The position numbers and the translations under genes were made by a program. The notes under the pieces are model-generated. The model saw only the letters and a list, made by a program, of their open reading frames with translations, did not search any database and was not told where the DNA came from. Positions 48,025-59,443 of a DNA stretch of 64,000 nt are shown in pieces (the stretch's first letter is position 1; every line of letters begins with the position of its first letter). Source of the DNA: Omphalotus guepiniiformis. Taxonomy: Eukaryota > Basidiomycota > Agaricomycetes > Agaricales > Omphalotaceae. The stretch spans positions 1,240,001 to 1,304,000 of the forward strand of contig JAQOOI010000079.1 in NCBI GenBank assembly GCA_028554645.1. Reading direction: 5' to 3'.

Positions 48025-50286
48025 ATGAGTGCTACCAACTGGAAGTCCATCGCCTCAAACCGGAAACAAACTCAGCTGGACTCGATCCCAAAGGAATGGC
48101 TGCTCAATTATCCAGAGTCAGACCCTCCACCTCTATGTGTCATAGACATCCCATTAAAATGCGGCATACTCTCACCTCATGAACTCGAAATAACCAATGA
48201 ACCCGACGCAGAGGTTATCCTGGAGAAACTAGCTAGCAAGCAATGGTCTTCGGTTGAGGTCACGACAGCATTCTATAAGAGGGCTGTTGTAGCGCAACAA
48301 TTGGTTTGTAGGGTATTTGCTCATTGTATTTGTGTACTTATTCTGTGGATGTATTATAGACGAACTGCCTCACGGAGATTTTCGTCGAGAGGGCTTTAGA
48401 TCGTGCTAGAGAGCTTGACGAGGTCCTTGAGAGGACGGGGAAGGTCGTAGGTCCTTTACATGGTCTACCGATTTCGTTGAAAGGTCCGTTGAAGTACATC
48501 GCGTTCTACTTGAATTCATACATAACCCATGATGATGATTAGATCAGTTCGCGGTGAAAGGGCTAGAAACTATCATGGGCAAGTCATTTCGTCCCAGATC
48601 TCTCTTGAATTCTTTAATCGGTGAATCCTATGTACACAGGCTACGTCGGCTGGATCGGCCGCTACTCCCCCACCGACTGTGTCCTAGTCGAAATACTATA
48701 CAACCTAGGCGCAGTTCCGTTCGTACGAACAAATGTCCCTCAGACTCTCATGGTAGTCCCTTTTTCCTTGACTGTTCTCCGTGACTAACAAGGCGCACAG
48801 TGGGGCGAAACGTTCAACCACGTATTCGGGCGGACGACAAACCCCTACAATACGACTCTGACTCCTGGTGGGTCATCCGGTGGTGAAGGCGCGTTGATCG
48901 CGATGAAAGGCAGTCCTTTAGGTGTAGGAACTGATATCGGTGGGTGAGTTGCGAAAACACAGGATCGTGACCATCTATTTACAACCCCCTCTTCTAGATC
49001 CCTCCGAATCCCAAGCGCATTCTGCGGTTTATACACGCTCCGACCCTCCTACGAGCGTTTACCCTACTGCAACGCCTCTAACGCGCTTGAAGGTCAAGAA
49101 TCTATATCATCCGTCTTGGGTCCTATGGCCAACACAATCTCCGGAGTGAAGATCTTTACAAAAGCGATTATTGATTCGAGGCCTTGGGATCGGGATCCTT
49201 TGGTCATTAGAAAGGAGTGGTCGGAGAGGGAGTATAAACTTGAGTTTCATGGTGAAGGGAAGCAACTTTGTTTTGGGATGATGTGGGATAATGGTGAGTG
49301 AGGGATGTGGAGAAGTCGAATTGATGATTCAAATACTGCTTTGTTAGGTGTGGTTAAACCTCATCCGCCGCTTCATAGGGCAATGGTTTTGACGAAGGAA
49401 GCTTTGGAAGCGGCGGGGCACATAGTGATCGACTGGGAATGTCATCGACACCTAGAGATCTACAAAAACTCTGTTCGTTTTCTATTCTCCAATCTGACTG
49501 TACCTGAACATTGATCTCCAGGAAACAATCTTCGTAGCCGACGGCGGGGAAGACTATCGTCTACAATGCGAGCTGTCCGGCGAGCCCGTCATCGAGTCTA
49601 TGGTTCCAAATGCCGACGACCCGCACGCGCATGACTTTGTTGTCGAGGAACCGCTTGTGAAGAGATTAGTTGGGAAGCCTTATCATCGAAGTGCTTTCGA
49701 AGTGAGTTCTCAGTAGACGCATGGCTAGGACAGTGCTCAATGAAATTTCAGCTCTGGCAATTACACAGGGAAAAACGCGAACTTCGAAAGTCGCACCTTG
49801 ATCATTGGCAGTCTACTATCAGTAGGACTGGGACGGGGAGACCGATAGATGCTATTATTTCGCCAGCTGTAGCATATGCTGCTGTGCCGCATGGATTGAA
49901 TACGTGAGTACGTCCCCCTCAGAGACTTACCTGTTTGGGGTCCTAATCTTTTTGTACAGATTCGTTTTACACTACACTTTGCAACGCGATGGATTACGCC
50001 ACGTCGGTGTTCCCAGTTACATTTGTTGATCCAGCTGTTGATAAAGCCCATCCACCCCACGAGTTTTATAATCACGAAGACGAGGCAATATATAATCTAT
50101 GTGAGTGATTTCGGAGTTCAATTAGTCTTTGGGAAGCTAACGATCTTATTTTCAGACGACTCTGGTTTATTCGATGGGTGCCCTGTTGGGTTGCAGCTTA
50201 TTGGAAGGACGCAAGAGGAAGAGGCTGTCATTGCTATGACGGAGATTGTTGATGAAGCATTGAAGACTGCAAGGCGTTCAAAGTAG
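48025..50286 (+). CDS. Amidase (amidase-signature family), with an apparent C-terminal frameshift
   Basis: Ser-Ser-Lys amidase related to fungal acetamidases. It starts [15 protein letters not shown]; the catalytic lysine is in [12 protein letters not shown], the cis-serine in [14 protein letters not shown], and the nucleophile in [16 protein letters not shown]. Later motifs include [27 protein letters not shown] and [16 protein letters not shown]. One intron is GC-AG (48579-48639, ATGG|GCAAGT). Near 49962-49970, in a TTTT run, the frame slips by one: the spliced frame reads to a TGA about 20 codons on, whereas the other frame holds the family-like [20 protein letters not shown] and continues to the stop at 50286 ([20 protein letters not shown]). 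Either a recent loss-of-function or a one-base sequence error. Substrate unknown. Confidence 0.85.
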
Positions 50287-50665
50287 CGGGGTTCGTCATC
50301 GGATGCAACGAGTGTTGGTGGACCTTTCACGCCGAGGGATACGAAGAGACGACAGTTCACGATTAGCACAAGACGAGTCATGCTACGCTGACACCTGTGT
50401 CGCACACCTCACCATTGAGTCGGACTCTTCGTCGGTGGAGTTTTCTCTTCGGGTTGGTATTTTCAGTGATGTCGCTGGTGCTGGTTTGAGTACGTCTTCC
50501 TTGTGGGATATGGAGTAGGCTGCCAGTGGATTCTTCATTTTTACTCGTATCGTTATTGTTTGTTTTTTCTGGCTGGAAAGTCATGATTCATGCATGTGTA
50601 TGAAAAATAGTAGCCACGTTCAAAATTGAGGTACGACGCTCGTAGGTCTGGTGTATGCACTGGCC
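50287..50665. other. Intergenic, no gene seen
   Basis: 3' region of the amidase and promoter of HEM14. No other signal. Confidence 0.5.
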
Positions 50666-52348
50666 ATGTCCAAGCTGAACTCCAGTCTGAGTCTCCCACG
50701 CCCCTCACTCATGAATCGCCATCACATAGCCATCCTCGGCGGCGGTCTCACTGGGCTCTCCTCTGCTTTCCACCTCTCTCGTCGTTTCCCACAATCTCTC
50801 ATAACATTAATCGAGAAGCAGCCTCGTTTCGGAGGCTGGGTCTCCAGCGAACGCGTCCAAGTCCGCGATGAACAAGGTCGAACCGCCAACATTCTATTGG
50901 AATCAGGTCCTAGAACGCTAAGGCCGAACGCTCAATCAGTTTTAGAACTGGTACGCTGAACGAAATGTTCCATGAATCAGTGCCTTTCTTCACGTACAAT
51001 TTTACCCTTCCCACTCCCTCGCCCCGCACAAGTCAGATCCATCTCCTTGGACTCAAAGATTCGGTAATAACGACCCCAACAACGTCCGCGGCAGCGAAAA
51101 ACAGGTACTTGCATCTACCTGAATCACCTCAGGGACTGGTCGCGTTGCCGAATTCGGTGTTGTCAGCGTTTTCTTCGTCGATGAGGACACTGCTTCTGCC
51201 GTATGTCCTTCGAGAGCCGCTGAAACGGTCGAACAGACTAAAGGGCATACAAGACGAGTCGCTGGATAGTTTTTTGACGCGCAGGTTCGGCGCGGTGTTT
51301 GCGCGAACGTTTGGCAGTGCGCTTGTTCATGGGATCTATGCGGCTGATTCACGAGAGCTTAGCATCCGCGCTGCCTTTCCCTCTATGTGGGACGCTGAAG
51401 AGAGGGGTAGGGGCAGTGTCGTTCGAGGGATGCTAGTTCCTGCTTCTAGGGTGACTCAAGGTGTAGGCGACTATGAGCTTGGTGAAATTCCCAAGGTTAT
51501 GGAAGGTGTTTCAGTGTATTCGTTCAGAGATGGAATGGGAACGCTCACGGACGCTCTCACACGATACTTGAAGCGCCAACCCAATGTTAAAATGCTCAGT
51601 GACACACCAATTAGCCATCTTCAAGTGAACGATAGGGGTATACTCGAGGTACGTTACGCCGGTTTCTTTGTACTTGCGCGTTGTCTCACGTTTCCGTCTG
51701 AAGATCAAGTCGACGAATGGTCAAGTCATCAACCCTACTCATGTAGTTTCGGCGATACCGCTGCTCGCTTTAAATAAGATACTACCTTCATCCGCGTCTC
51801 TACCTCACCTCACGGCTAATCCCACCTCCTCCGTGACTGTGATAAATCTCGTATTTGCTCAGTCACCAATTCAATCCGAACGCATTCACCCCTCGGGGTT
51901 TGGGTATCTCATACCGAGACCTCCAGAGGGTTACTCGACCTCTTCTCCTGGCATTCTTGGAACTGTATTCGATTCTTCTGCGCTGTCGGCTCAGGACTCC
52001 GACTCCGCAGGATTCGTCAAGTTGACAGTGATGATGGGAGGTCCGTATACTCTAACCCCATCTCACATATCTCTCGATACGGTGCTTGAACACTTGGCAA
52101 GACATCTATCAGATCCTGATGCGCCACCAAAGTCGCTCCCAAAACCTGTTCTTGCTCGCGTGCATCATCACGCAGAATGCATACCTACACCGACACCGGG
52201 GCACTTGGATCGTATGGCGGAACTCAGTAGGGCGCTACAGGATAGTCCTTGGGCTGGCCGATTGGAAGTGGTCGGTGCTGGCGTAAGGGGTGTCAGTGTC
52301 GGCGACTGCGTAGAGTCGGGGAAGAGAGTAGGAAGAATATTGCAGTAA
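50666..52348 (+). CDS. HEM14: Protoporphyrinogen oxidase
   Basis: Predicted 513-aa FAD enzyme of haem synthesis, acting at the mitochondrial inner membrane; it oxidises protoporphyrinogen IX to protoporphyrin IX. Exons 50666-50950, 51037-51648 and 51704-52348. The ATG at 50666 has G at -3; a later ATG at 50711 (MNRHHIAILGGG) is a possible alternative with less targeting sequence. Motifs: dinucleotide-binding IAILGGGLTGLSSAFHL, IEKQPRFGGWVSS, ESGPRTLRPN, LDSFLTRRFG, ALVHGIYAADSRELSIRAAF, FRDGMGTLTDAL and, at the end, LEVVGAGVRGVSVGDCVESG. The downstream neighbour is the transposon. Confidence 0.94.
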
Positions 52349-52714
52349 AGTATGGAATCTGGATATACATCAAGCAGTTGTTCTATCATCTATGTGCGAT
52401 CAGCCGATGGTGACCTGATCAAAGGCCTATGTACGACGAACTTTTCGGACTGCTTCGAGAATCCTGCAAGACAACCGGTTATATTGGCGTGTACGCGTAT
52501 GCATTATCAGGGCAATGCGGCATCTTTGAACGGTAGAACGGCAAGGTTTGAGCTGTGGACGTTTAGGAGATCAAATCGTCTGCTTCAAATAGCGTGACTG
52601 GAACACCTGGATTAATAACCTAGAGGTCTCAATTTGATTTTGGTCGACTGAAATCACCGTCTTTACGTGATCCCGACCTGACCAGGTACTGACCAGAGTC
52701 TACCAGAGTCTGAC
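52349..52714. other. Intergenic up to the transposon
   Basis: 3' region of HEM14, ending in a short cluster GACCAGAGTCTACCAGAGTC (52691-52710) just outside the left inverted repeat. A CTGACCAGGT at 52678-52687 matches one beyond the right end of the element. Confidence 0.5.
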
Positions 52715-52734
52715 AGGACCCCTGATTATGGGAG
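52715..52734 (+). repeat. Left terminal inverted repeat
   Basis: AGGACCCCTGATTATGGGAG, the exact reverse complement of 59180-59199. Confidence 0.92.
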
Positions 52735-52750
52735 GACATGACTTATCCTA

Positions 52751-52847
52751 GTTCGGACAAAAAACAAGGCTAAATTGGTAAAAACTCTGAGTCAGGTTCG
52801 GACAAAAATACCGCCGCAGGCGGAACGCAAATTTTTGGTTCGGACAG
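52751..52847 (+). repeat. Left subterminal motifs, three copies
   Basis: GTTCGGACAAAAA begins at 52751 and 52796, and a shortened GTTCGGACAG at 52838, spaced 42-45 bp apart. Likely transposase-binding sites, by analogy with other DNA transposons. Confidence 0.75.
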
Positions 52848-53087
52848 ATGTGCGACATGGTGCAATAGTGGCTGGGAGCTGGTAGTTCTACCGAGACCAA
52901 TAAACATATTCACAAAGGCCGATATACCAGTCTACAGACAGTACTTAGATGTAGCTGAGCCTAGGTCAGCGTGTGTTGTTGCTTTAGTGTAGAAAGAATT
53001 TGAAAATCGCTCTCCTCACTGTTTCATCTGATGTTGACCGACAACCGACAAACTTGACTGACACACACATCATCAACAATCTTCGCG

Positions 53088-54623
53088 ATGGCATCCATGA
53101 GCGGCGTCGACATCGAAGAAGAGGAAAATATTCGCTTTGATGCAAAGCTGTGGATTCAAACCGGGAAGCGCTATTCAGACTGTCCACTGCATGTAATTGA
53201 CGCACATATATCCCTTTTGAGCATTCCCTCTGAAGTGCTAGGACAATTTCCATCCCCGGAGCTACCAATTCTCGACTTCATTCAAACACAGCTACCTGCC
53301 CAATCAGGCCACTTCAATAATTATTCGACGAAGCTATGGTTTAGCAAGGAATTGTCGCACCTGTCAGTATCGGACACAGTTGGCCTGGTCTGGAGAAGGC
53401 CGATTCCGTCGATAGAGATTCTTGCCATACTTCATGACCTTTCTGGTCAAGAGTGGTTAGACGGTGCACAGTCAGTCGTTGACCCGCGATACAATCGTGG
53501 CCATGATGTGTTGCCATTTTGGGTTCTGTCATTTTGGCAGAGAGTCAGCAGGATGCGAGAAATACAGAATGTTTGGAAGGAAGGCTATGAAACACTCACA
53601 CGAGTCACTCGAGATTCCATTGCATCCAAAACCTATCCAACACCAGAGAGTGTCTTGGGCCACCGAAGCTGGAACGGTGACGTGGTCGTTGGCCGTTTCA
53701 CCTTTGACACCTATACATTCTCTGCGCTCTTGACTCCTCGCATGCTCAATGACGATGTCACCCAGTCAATGACCCAGGCCCTGCAACTCCGACTCGAAAA
53801 TGATGCTGAGTGCCGCAGGATGAATTACATAGCTGCATCAAGGTTCTCGGACTGTTTTACAGTCAGCTTCATCCAGAGACAAATATCGTGACGCAAACCT
53901 TCCGACCTCCTTGCGTCTTCTCGAGGATGAACTGAAGCGTACTCCAAACCTAAAAGTGTGGTTTCCTGCTTTACTCCAAGACTTCCAGCATGAAGTAGCG
54001 TTCTGCATAGATTTCGGAGAGAAAGTTTTAGCATACGGTGTGTATACATCTACGTTCAGCTTGATCTCAGACTCACATTTCATGCTAGGTGATCCTCATC
54101 CATCGATGCCCATGCCACAGAAGGTAATTGCCGACATTCAAAGATGGCTTCGTGCGCGTTTTCGAGGTCCGTTCCGTAATCTGGGCAACACATTAGTACA
54201 TGGAAAGCAGCGAGACAATATCTCGTGTATTCCTGCCTCCATTAACATAATCGCTCACGGTGTATTTGGGGATGCAGTTTGGCATCATGAGCGTCGGTGG
54301 ATGGATAGAATTGAATGGTTCCATATGTTTGTCGTTGAAAAAGAAGTACGATTTGTTTATATTGTATACGCACAGATAACCAAACTACGAGCTTGCTCTT
54401 TATGCAGACATCATCTCCTTCTCCAGTACTCGAGACTCACGCTCGAAAAACTCGAACCCGAATTACACTCGAAGATATGCTGAATCCTGCTGAAGAGAAC
54501 GCATGTGTGGATCTTGTGTCTGCGGCATTCGACAAAAAACGGGAACAGATGATAGTGAAAACCGTTAGCATTCTCAACAATGCAGATGGATGTCAGACCT
54601 CCGTACCGCTTGGACATCCTTGA
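53088..54623 (+). CDS. Transposon ORF1: Ulp1/C48-like cysteine peptidase
   Basis: The first part (53088-53891, MASMSGVDIEEEENIRFDAK onward) is an N-terminal region of unknown fold. The frame then changes between about 53840 and 53880, and the continuation encodes VWFPALLQDFQHEVAFCIDF, YGDPHPSMPMP (after an intron 54020-54089), RNLGNTLVHGKQRDNISC and NIIAHGVFGDAVW. The H, D, Q and C of a C48 SUMO-protease-like site can be placed in HEV, YGD, GKQ and ISC; the usual HW is HE and the usual CG after the cysteine is CI, so activity is doubtful. Another intron (after VVEKE) leads to a tail ending at 54623. The final 44 bp overlap the transposase ORF in a different frame. Such peptidases accompany several fungal transposon families. 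Confidence 0.7.
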
Positions 54624-57600
54624 CAGTCCCGGAGAGTACCCACTGTCCGAGTCTGCAGTACCGCATACTACTGATGCCTCTACTTCGCATGTTGCTGGTG
54701 ATGAGCCTGTTTCGGCCAATAAAGTGAGCGTGAAATTAGCCTGGAAAGACATCTTTTCAGGTCGTGCTGGCGGTGCATTAGAACCCAAGAAACGATTTGC
54801 AGCACCTGCTGGCAAGGTGCAAAGAAAGAAGGCAAAGCTTGACGAGGATGTTGGGGGACATGTTGGTGTATCGAAAGCTGCCAAATCCCAGCAGAGATCC
54901 CGTGCTCGTGCTGATGCTGGCCAAACTGATCCTGTAAAGCGGCAGAAATGGAAGGATAGAATTCACAGCGAGTTGGATTCAAAGGCAGAATTTGACGAGA
55001 ACAGCCCACGGTCTGTTAGATGCTCGCAGTGCGGAAAATGGATCAAAGTGAAAGACGAAGTTGATGTGTTGCGGTTCAAGGATCATCTAAAGAACTGCAG
55101 CACGAAGGGGTACGACAAGAGGAAGAAGAATGCCAGCGTGGCTCATACAAACACATTGCTGTCGGACTTTGTTCGACGTAAATGGGATCTGTACGTGAAC
55201 GTGTTCTTCCCACTGGCAAACCCAAACCACGACCGTGTCCTGGCCTCACTGATGCTCAGCACTCCCAAATCTCTCACTATCTACGTCGCTCTGCTGCTCT
55301 TGGCGGGGGTGCACCGTCTGTGACTAGAACCGCTCTAGCTTTGTTCAATAAAATGTATCGGGATCTTACCAAACGCGAGAAATCAACCGTCGTCACTGAG
55401 CAGATGCAAAACTTTCGCTGGCGCAATGACCACCTACATTTACGCGTATATTCAACATCTTGCGAGAAGTATGCCCTTCCAAAAGTTGCAATTCAGAGCT
55501 CAGAGGGCACAACATACAACTACGCTCCATGTTCTGAATGCACAGCTCTTCTCAGTCTAAAGGGATTTTTAAACATATTGCGAGTGCCCTTGCCTGCAGA
55601 AAAAAACTATAAATATGTCAACCATGAATTCCGTAACAGTATTCTCGGAGACCAGTATATCAAGACTGCTGGCCTGAAGGAACTTGTAGACTCTGCGGTA
55701 AGCTCTAATGGCTATATCCTAGTACCTCGACTTGTGCTCATGTGCATATATGTCTAGGGCGAGAAGTCGGTCTTTGTTGAGTTTGCCCTGGGAGCTATTC
55801 AAGGCAAATACAAAGACAATGAGGTCTTTCTTGGGTTGGTGCACGCAATGGTTCAGAAGATTGACCGTAAAGAGCGAGGTGTTGGCATGCAGAACTTTCT
55901 GTACACGCCTGCTTGGGACGAGTTTGCACAGATTGTCAGCATACATAGTCCTCGAGCATATCGATTCATATCCCAACATTTTCCGGTTCGTACAGAGCGC
56001 AATATCAAGTGAGTTTTGTGTTATTCTCTAGTGACACATCACACTCAATGACTGCATTCTTAGACTCAAGCAATCTCGAAAGCCTAAGCTGCCCATGACT
56101 ATTTGCCAAGACTCATTCGCGCGCGTGAAGTCATATCTAGATTCGCTAGACTATTCTGGTCCCGTTGCTGTTGCATGCGATGACACAAAGCTATTCAGTG
56201 CTCTGAAGTTGTACTGGGACCCGAAGGAGAATTCTTACTTCTTGGTTGGTGGTGTTCAAGGACCAATTCGTATCACTGATCCTGAGAATGTCCAACAACT
56301 CATGAACGACAATGGTGTAATTAAGGGAACAAAAGTGAGTGATAACCTGATCATGCTATCCGCAGACTGTTTATTGTACTACTAGGTCCGCCTTTGGCTT
56401 GTTCAGATACCTCGTCCTAAAATGGCACCTGTTGTTCTTGCTGCACAGCCCATAACTGACAGTCTCTCTGTATCTCAATTGCTCGAGATGCATAACCAAG
56501 TTATCACTGGTCTTATTGATGTCAAGATCCAAGTTGTCTCGTATTCATGTGATGGCACTGAGACGGAGCGTGGCGTGCAGCGTGGATTTATACAGGCTGC
56601 AAACCAGTTTATCACAGTGAATATTCAGAGCCCTCGAGAAGGGATCTGCCCTGTTTCTATCCGTATACCAGTCGTCTCTGGCTATCCCATTGCGATGATT
56701 CAGGATGCTAAGCATGCCTTGAAAACTTTTCGAAACAATCTCTTCTCGGGTGCTCGACTCTTGGTACTTGGAAATCATGTTGCATTCTATCAGCTCATTC
56801 ACGACATCGCTTTCGAGGGGGGATCTCCTTTGTATCACCGAGACGTTGAGAAACTGGACCGGCAGGATGACAATGCTGCAGCTCGACTGTTCTCAGCACC
56901 GACTCTACAATTTCTTTCGCAAAAGGTTGATAAACAGAACCGGGAGCTGCTGGGGGTAGTTGTGTATTTGTTCGTTTTTGGCGAGCTCTGTGATGCATAC
57001 CAGAATCGACACCTTGGGCATGCAGAACGTATATCCCTTCTTCTCCGTGCACGATACTTTGTAGAGATGTGGCAAAGACTTTTGGATGGTCTTCCTTGTT
57101 ACCCTCGACAAAAATATTTTTTGTCACGCGAGGCTGCAGATATCATTCGCTTTCTCATTGAAGGATTGATTTCACTTATTATCATTCATCGCGACTACTA
57201 TCCGGATATCTCCCTCCTTCCCTGGCTTCACTCAACGGAACCATGCGAGCATGTTTTTGGACTTGCACGCCAGCTCATTTCTGACTTCACCTTGCTCGAC
57301 TTCTTTCAAATGATTCCAAAACTCTCAGTCCAGTTAAGAGAGGCAGCACTCAATGCTCATCTCGCAGAGACGAACACAAATATGAAGGCCCGAGCATCTG
57401 GTTATCATCACACCTATGCAAGCACCCGTCATATGGATCTCATGGCACTTAGCACGTATCCTACAGATTCTGAAATTGCCCGCATCTCTCAAAAGGCTGC
57501 AGATGAGGCGGAAAGTCTTTGGGCATATTTAGGTGTCTATCCTGAAGGTTACGGTGCTGAAACAGACTCTATGGCAACAGATGATAACACTTCGGTCACC

Positions 57601-58931
57601 TCCATAGAGTCTCTTGAATCTGACGCGTTCAATTTTGGAGAAGAGTTTGACTTAGAGATGGAGGAACTTCAATATCTTATTCACGAGAACGAATCAAACA
57701 AGAATTCTCTCACTCCCGAGCAACTGGAACGGCTGGATGTGTTAACAAGTGCTTCGATTGCCATTGCAGTTGAGGATCAGATAAGAATATATGTCCTTGA
57801 TGAACAGCTGTTGTGAGCATCGTTCGGCTAATTGTGATTATTAGATATTCTTTACCTGAAATTAGTGATGAGGAGTACGAAGATTTTCTTGCAGAAGACC
57901 GCCGTGCTCTTGAGGAGTGGAACACAATGGTTGCGGACATTCCTACGATACCAAGAGGTGATGTCGTGTCGTCGCTGGATGTTGTGTCTGACACGGGTCT
58001 TAATGGTCCTGGATTGTCGGTTGATGCATTAGTGAACCTGCGAGAGTTGCATCAGACGTATCATGCAGCAAACGCTGTTCGGACTCATGGTAAACAGAAT
58101 TCTGAACCCACAGATACAAATGCAGTGAAGTCCATCCGTCGGGAGATCATACATACTTTCTATACCGAACTCAAAAGAGGTCAGGATCAAGGCATCACCA
58201 CAGGTGGTGATCGTAGTACCCGTTGGACGTCGACTAGTGGCAATACAGCCAACGCAGCTGTTGTAGCAAGAAAAACCGTGCAGGATGTGAGTTTCATGCC
58301 AAATCTCGTATAAACGTAACTTGATACAATATATGTTCTATACAGGCAGCTGCAAAACGGCGCAAGATTTTCTTAACGCGTGGTGTTCCTAACTTCAATG
58401 GTTGTCTTGATGAAGCTCGAGTCTCAATCTTACGCCCAATCAACTTGGGTGACTTCGGTTTCATTTGGACTAAACATGGCATTTTTCTAGGGAAAGGTAA
58501 ATCCCATTGCTTTCAGACATATCAGCGACACGTTTGAGTGACAGTTCATGTTCTTAGTCTTGACAATGTATACAAAGGGGGGTGGAAAAAATGGGAAGCA
58601 CGCTGCTGTGACCACCGCAGACAACATATCCGCTCTTTCATACTTGGCTGTCCAAGTCTTTCAACACACGCACCGTGGACGTTTTAAGACTGTTCCTTCC
58701 ATGACCGCCGCTCTCCAGATACACTCATTTGCGCTCATCGACTCACATGCATTCCTTGCGATTACCAGTGTTGTTCAGGATACCGTGCCAGGGACGCAGC
58801 ATTTGAGGCTTCAAAGCTCAGATGATTTGAAGCTCTTTGAGCAGCTCAAGAAAGCACAATCGGTTCTGGGTGAGGCGATGAAGGACTTTCGAAAACGTGC
58901 TAAAAAAGATGATGAGGACAACTTAGAGTAA
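54580..58931 (+). CDS. Transposon ORF2: zinc-finger DDE-like transposase
   Basis: A long multi-exon ORF. The N-terminal part is basic, with a C2HC-type finger CSQCGKWIKVKDEVDVLRFK ending HLKNC. A frame change lies at about 55180-55215 (LLSDFVRRK, then TGKPKPRPCPGLT). Then come FRWRNDHLHLRVYSTSC, ERGVGMQNFLYTPAWDEF, CDDTKLFSALKLYWDPKEN, SYSCDGTETERGVQRGF, MIQDAKHALKTFRNNLFSGA, DVEKLDRQDDNAAARLFSAP, FVFGELCDAYQNRH and LLPWLHSTEPCEHVFGLAR. Plausible catalytic acids are the D in DDTKLF, the D in CDGTE and the E in EPCEHVFG, an RNase H-like order. The tail has a glycine/lysine stretch (KGGGKNGKHAA). Introns near 55697-55761, 56010-56063, 56334-56385 and 57814-57841 are typical. The superfamily is not settled. 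Confidence 0.75.
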
Positions 58932-59053
58932 TTTAATTACTTCTAAACTATTTGTAGCTACGCCGTATACACGCAAATTGGATAGCAACATACAGCAGTG
59001 CACCTTACGCACTTGAGGAATCTTTTCTGCCCAATTTTTAACACTGGATATAA

Positions 59054-59144
59054 GTTCGGACAAAAATTGAGGCTCTGGCCAATGCCACATGCCAGTTCGG
59101 GACAAAAATTATGGTCAACACCTCAAAATTGGTTCGGACAAAAA
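59054..59144 (+). repeat. Right subterminal motifs, three copies
   Basis: GTTCGGACAAAAA at 59054, GTTCGGGACAAAAA (one extra G) at 59095 and GTTCGGACAAAAA at 59132, spaced 37-41 bp. All lie on the same strand as the left-end copies rather than inverted. Confidence 0.78.
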
Positions 59145-59179
59145 GCCGCGAAAATGCCTGATCTAGGATCAGACATTCT

Positions 59180-59199
59180 CTCCCATAATCAGGGGTCCT
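59180..59199 (-). repeat. Right terminal inverted repeat
   Basis: CTCCCATAATCAGGGGTCCT, inverse of the left repeat. Three bases further out begins CTGACCAGGT (59203-59212), also present left of the element. Confidence 0.92.
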
Positions 59200-59443
59200 A
59201 GTCTGACCAGGTCCGGCAGTGGTCCGGCGGTAAAACGGCTCGCGTGAAAAGCGACACACTCCATATATGGTAATCTGTCTTCCATAACAGGAAAGAGCTT
59301 ACGCTAGACTCTATTAAGGAAGCTCCAATATTCTGACATCTCACTCTTGGCAGTCGTGTGCATGTTGCACATATAAAATATAACCGTTGCAACCCTTCAT
59401 TTGTGTGTTTTGTCGTCCATCTCTATCCCTTTCCATTCTACTA

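Larger units (their letters stand above)
52715..59199 (+). mobile_element. ~6.5-kb DNA transposon with Ulp1-like peptidase and zinc-finger transposase
   Basis: Bounded by a 20-bp perfect inverted repeat (52715-52734 and 59180-59199); matching continues imperfectly inward to ATCCTAG on both arms. Three copies of a GTTCGGACAAAAA-type motif lie inside each end. Two coding regions run left to right: a C48/Ulp1-like ORF and a long transposase ORF. Related two-part sequences are, to my memory, abundant in Agaricomycete genomes, but I cannot tie them to a named superfamily. It is not KDZ (no CxC-KDZ signature). It differs from hAT in lacking the usual dimerisation region, and resembles the P/THAP9 group only in general layout. 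Frame changes suggest this copy may not be autonomous. Confidence 0.85.

Noticed and set aside
52715..59199. Assignment of the transposon to KDZ or hAT
   Set aside because: KDZ signature motifs are missing and the hAT C-terminal dimerisation region is not visible; the Ulp1-like ORF alone does not decide the class.
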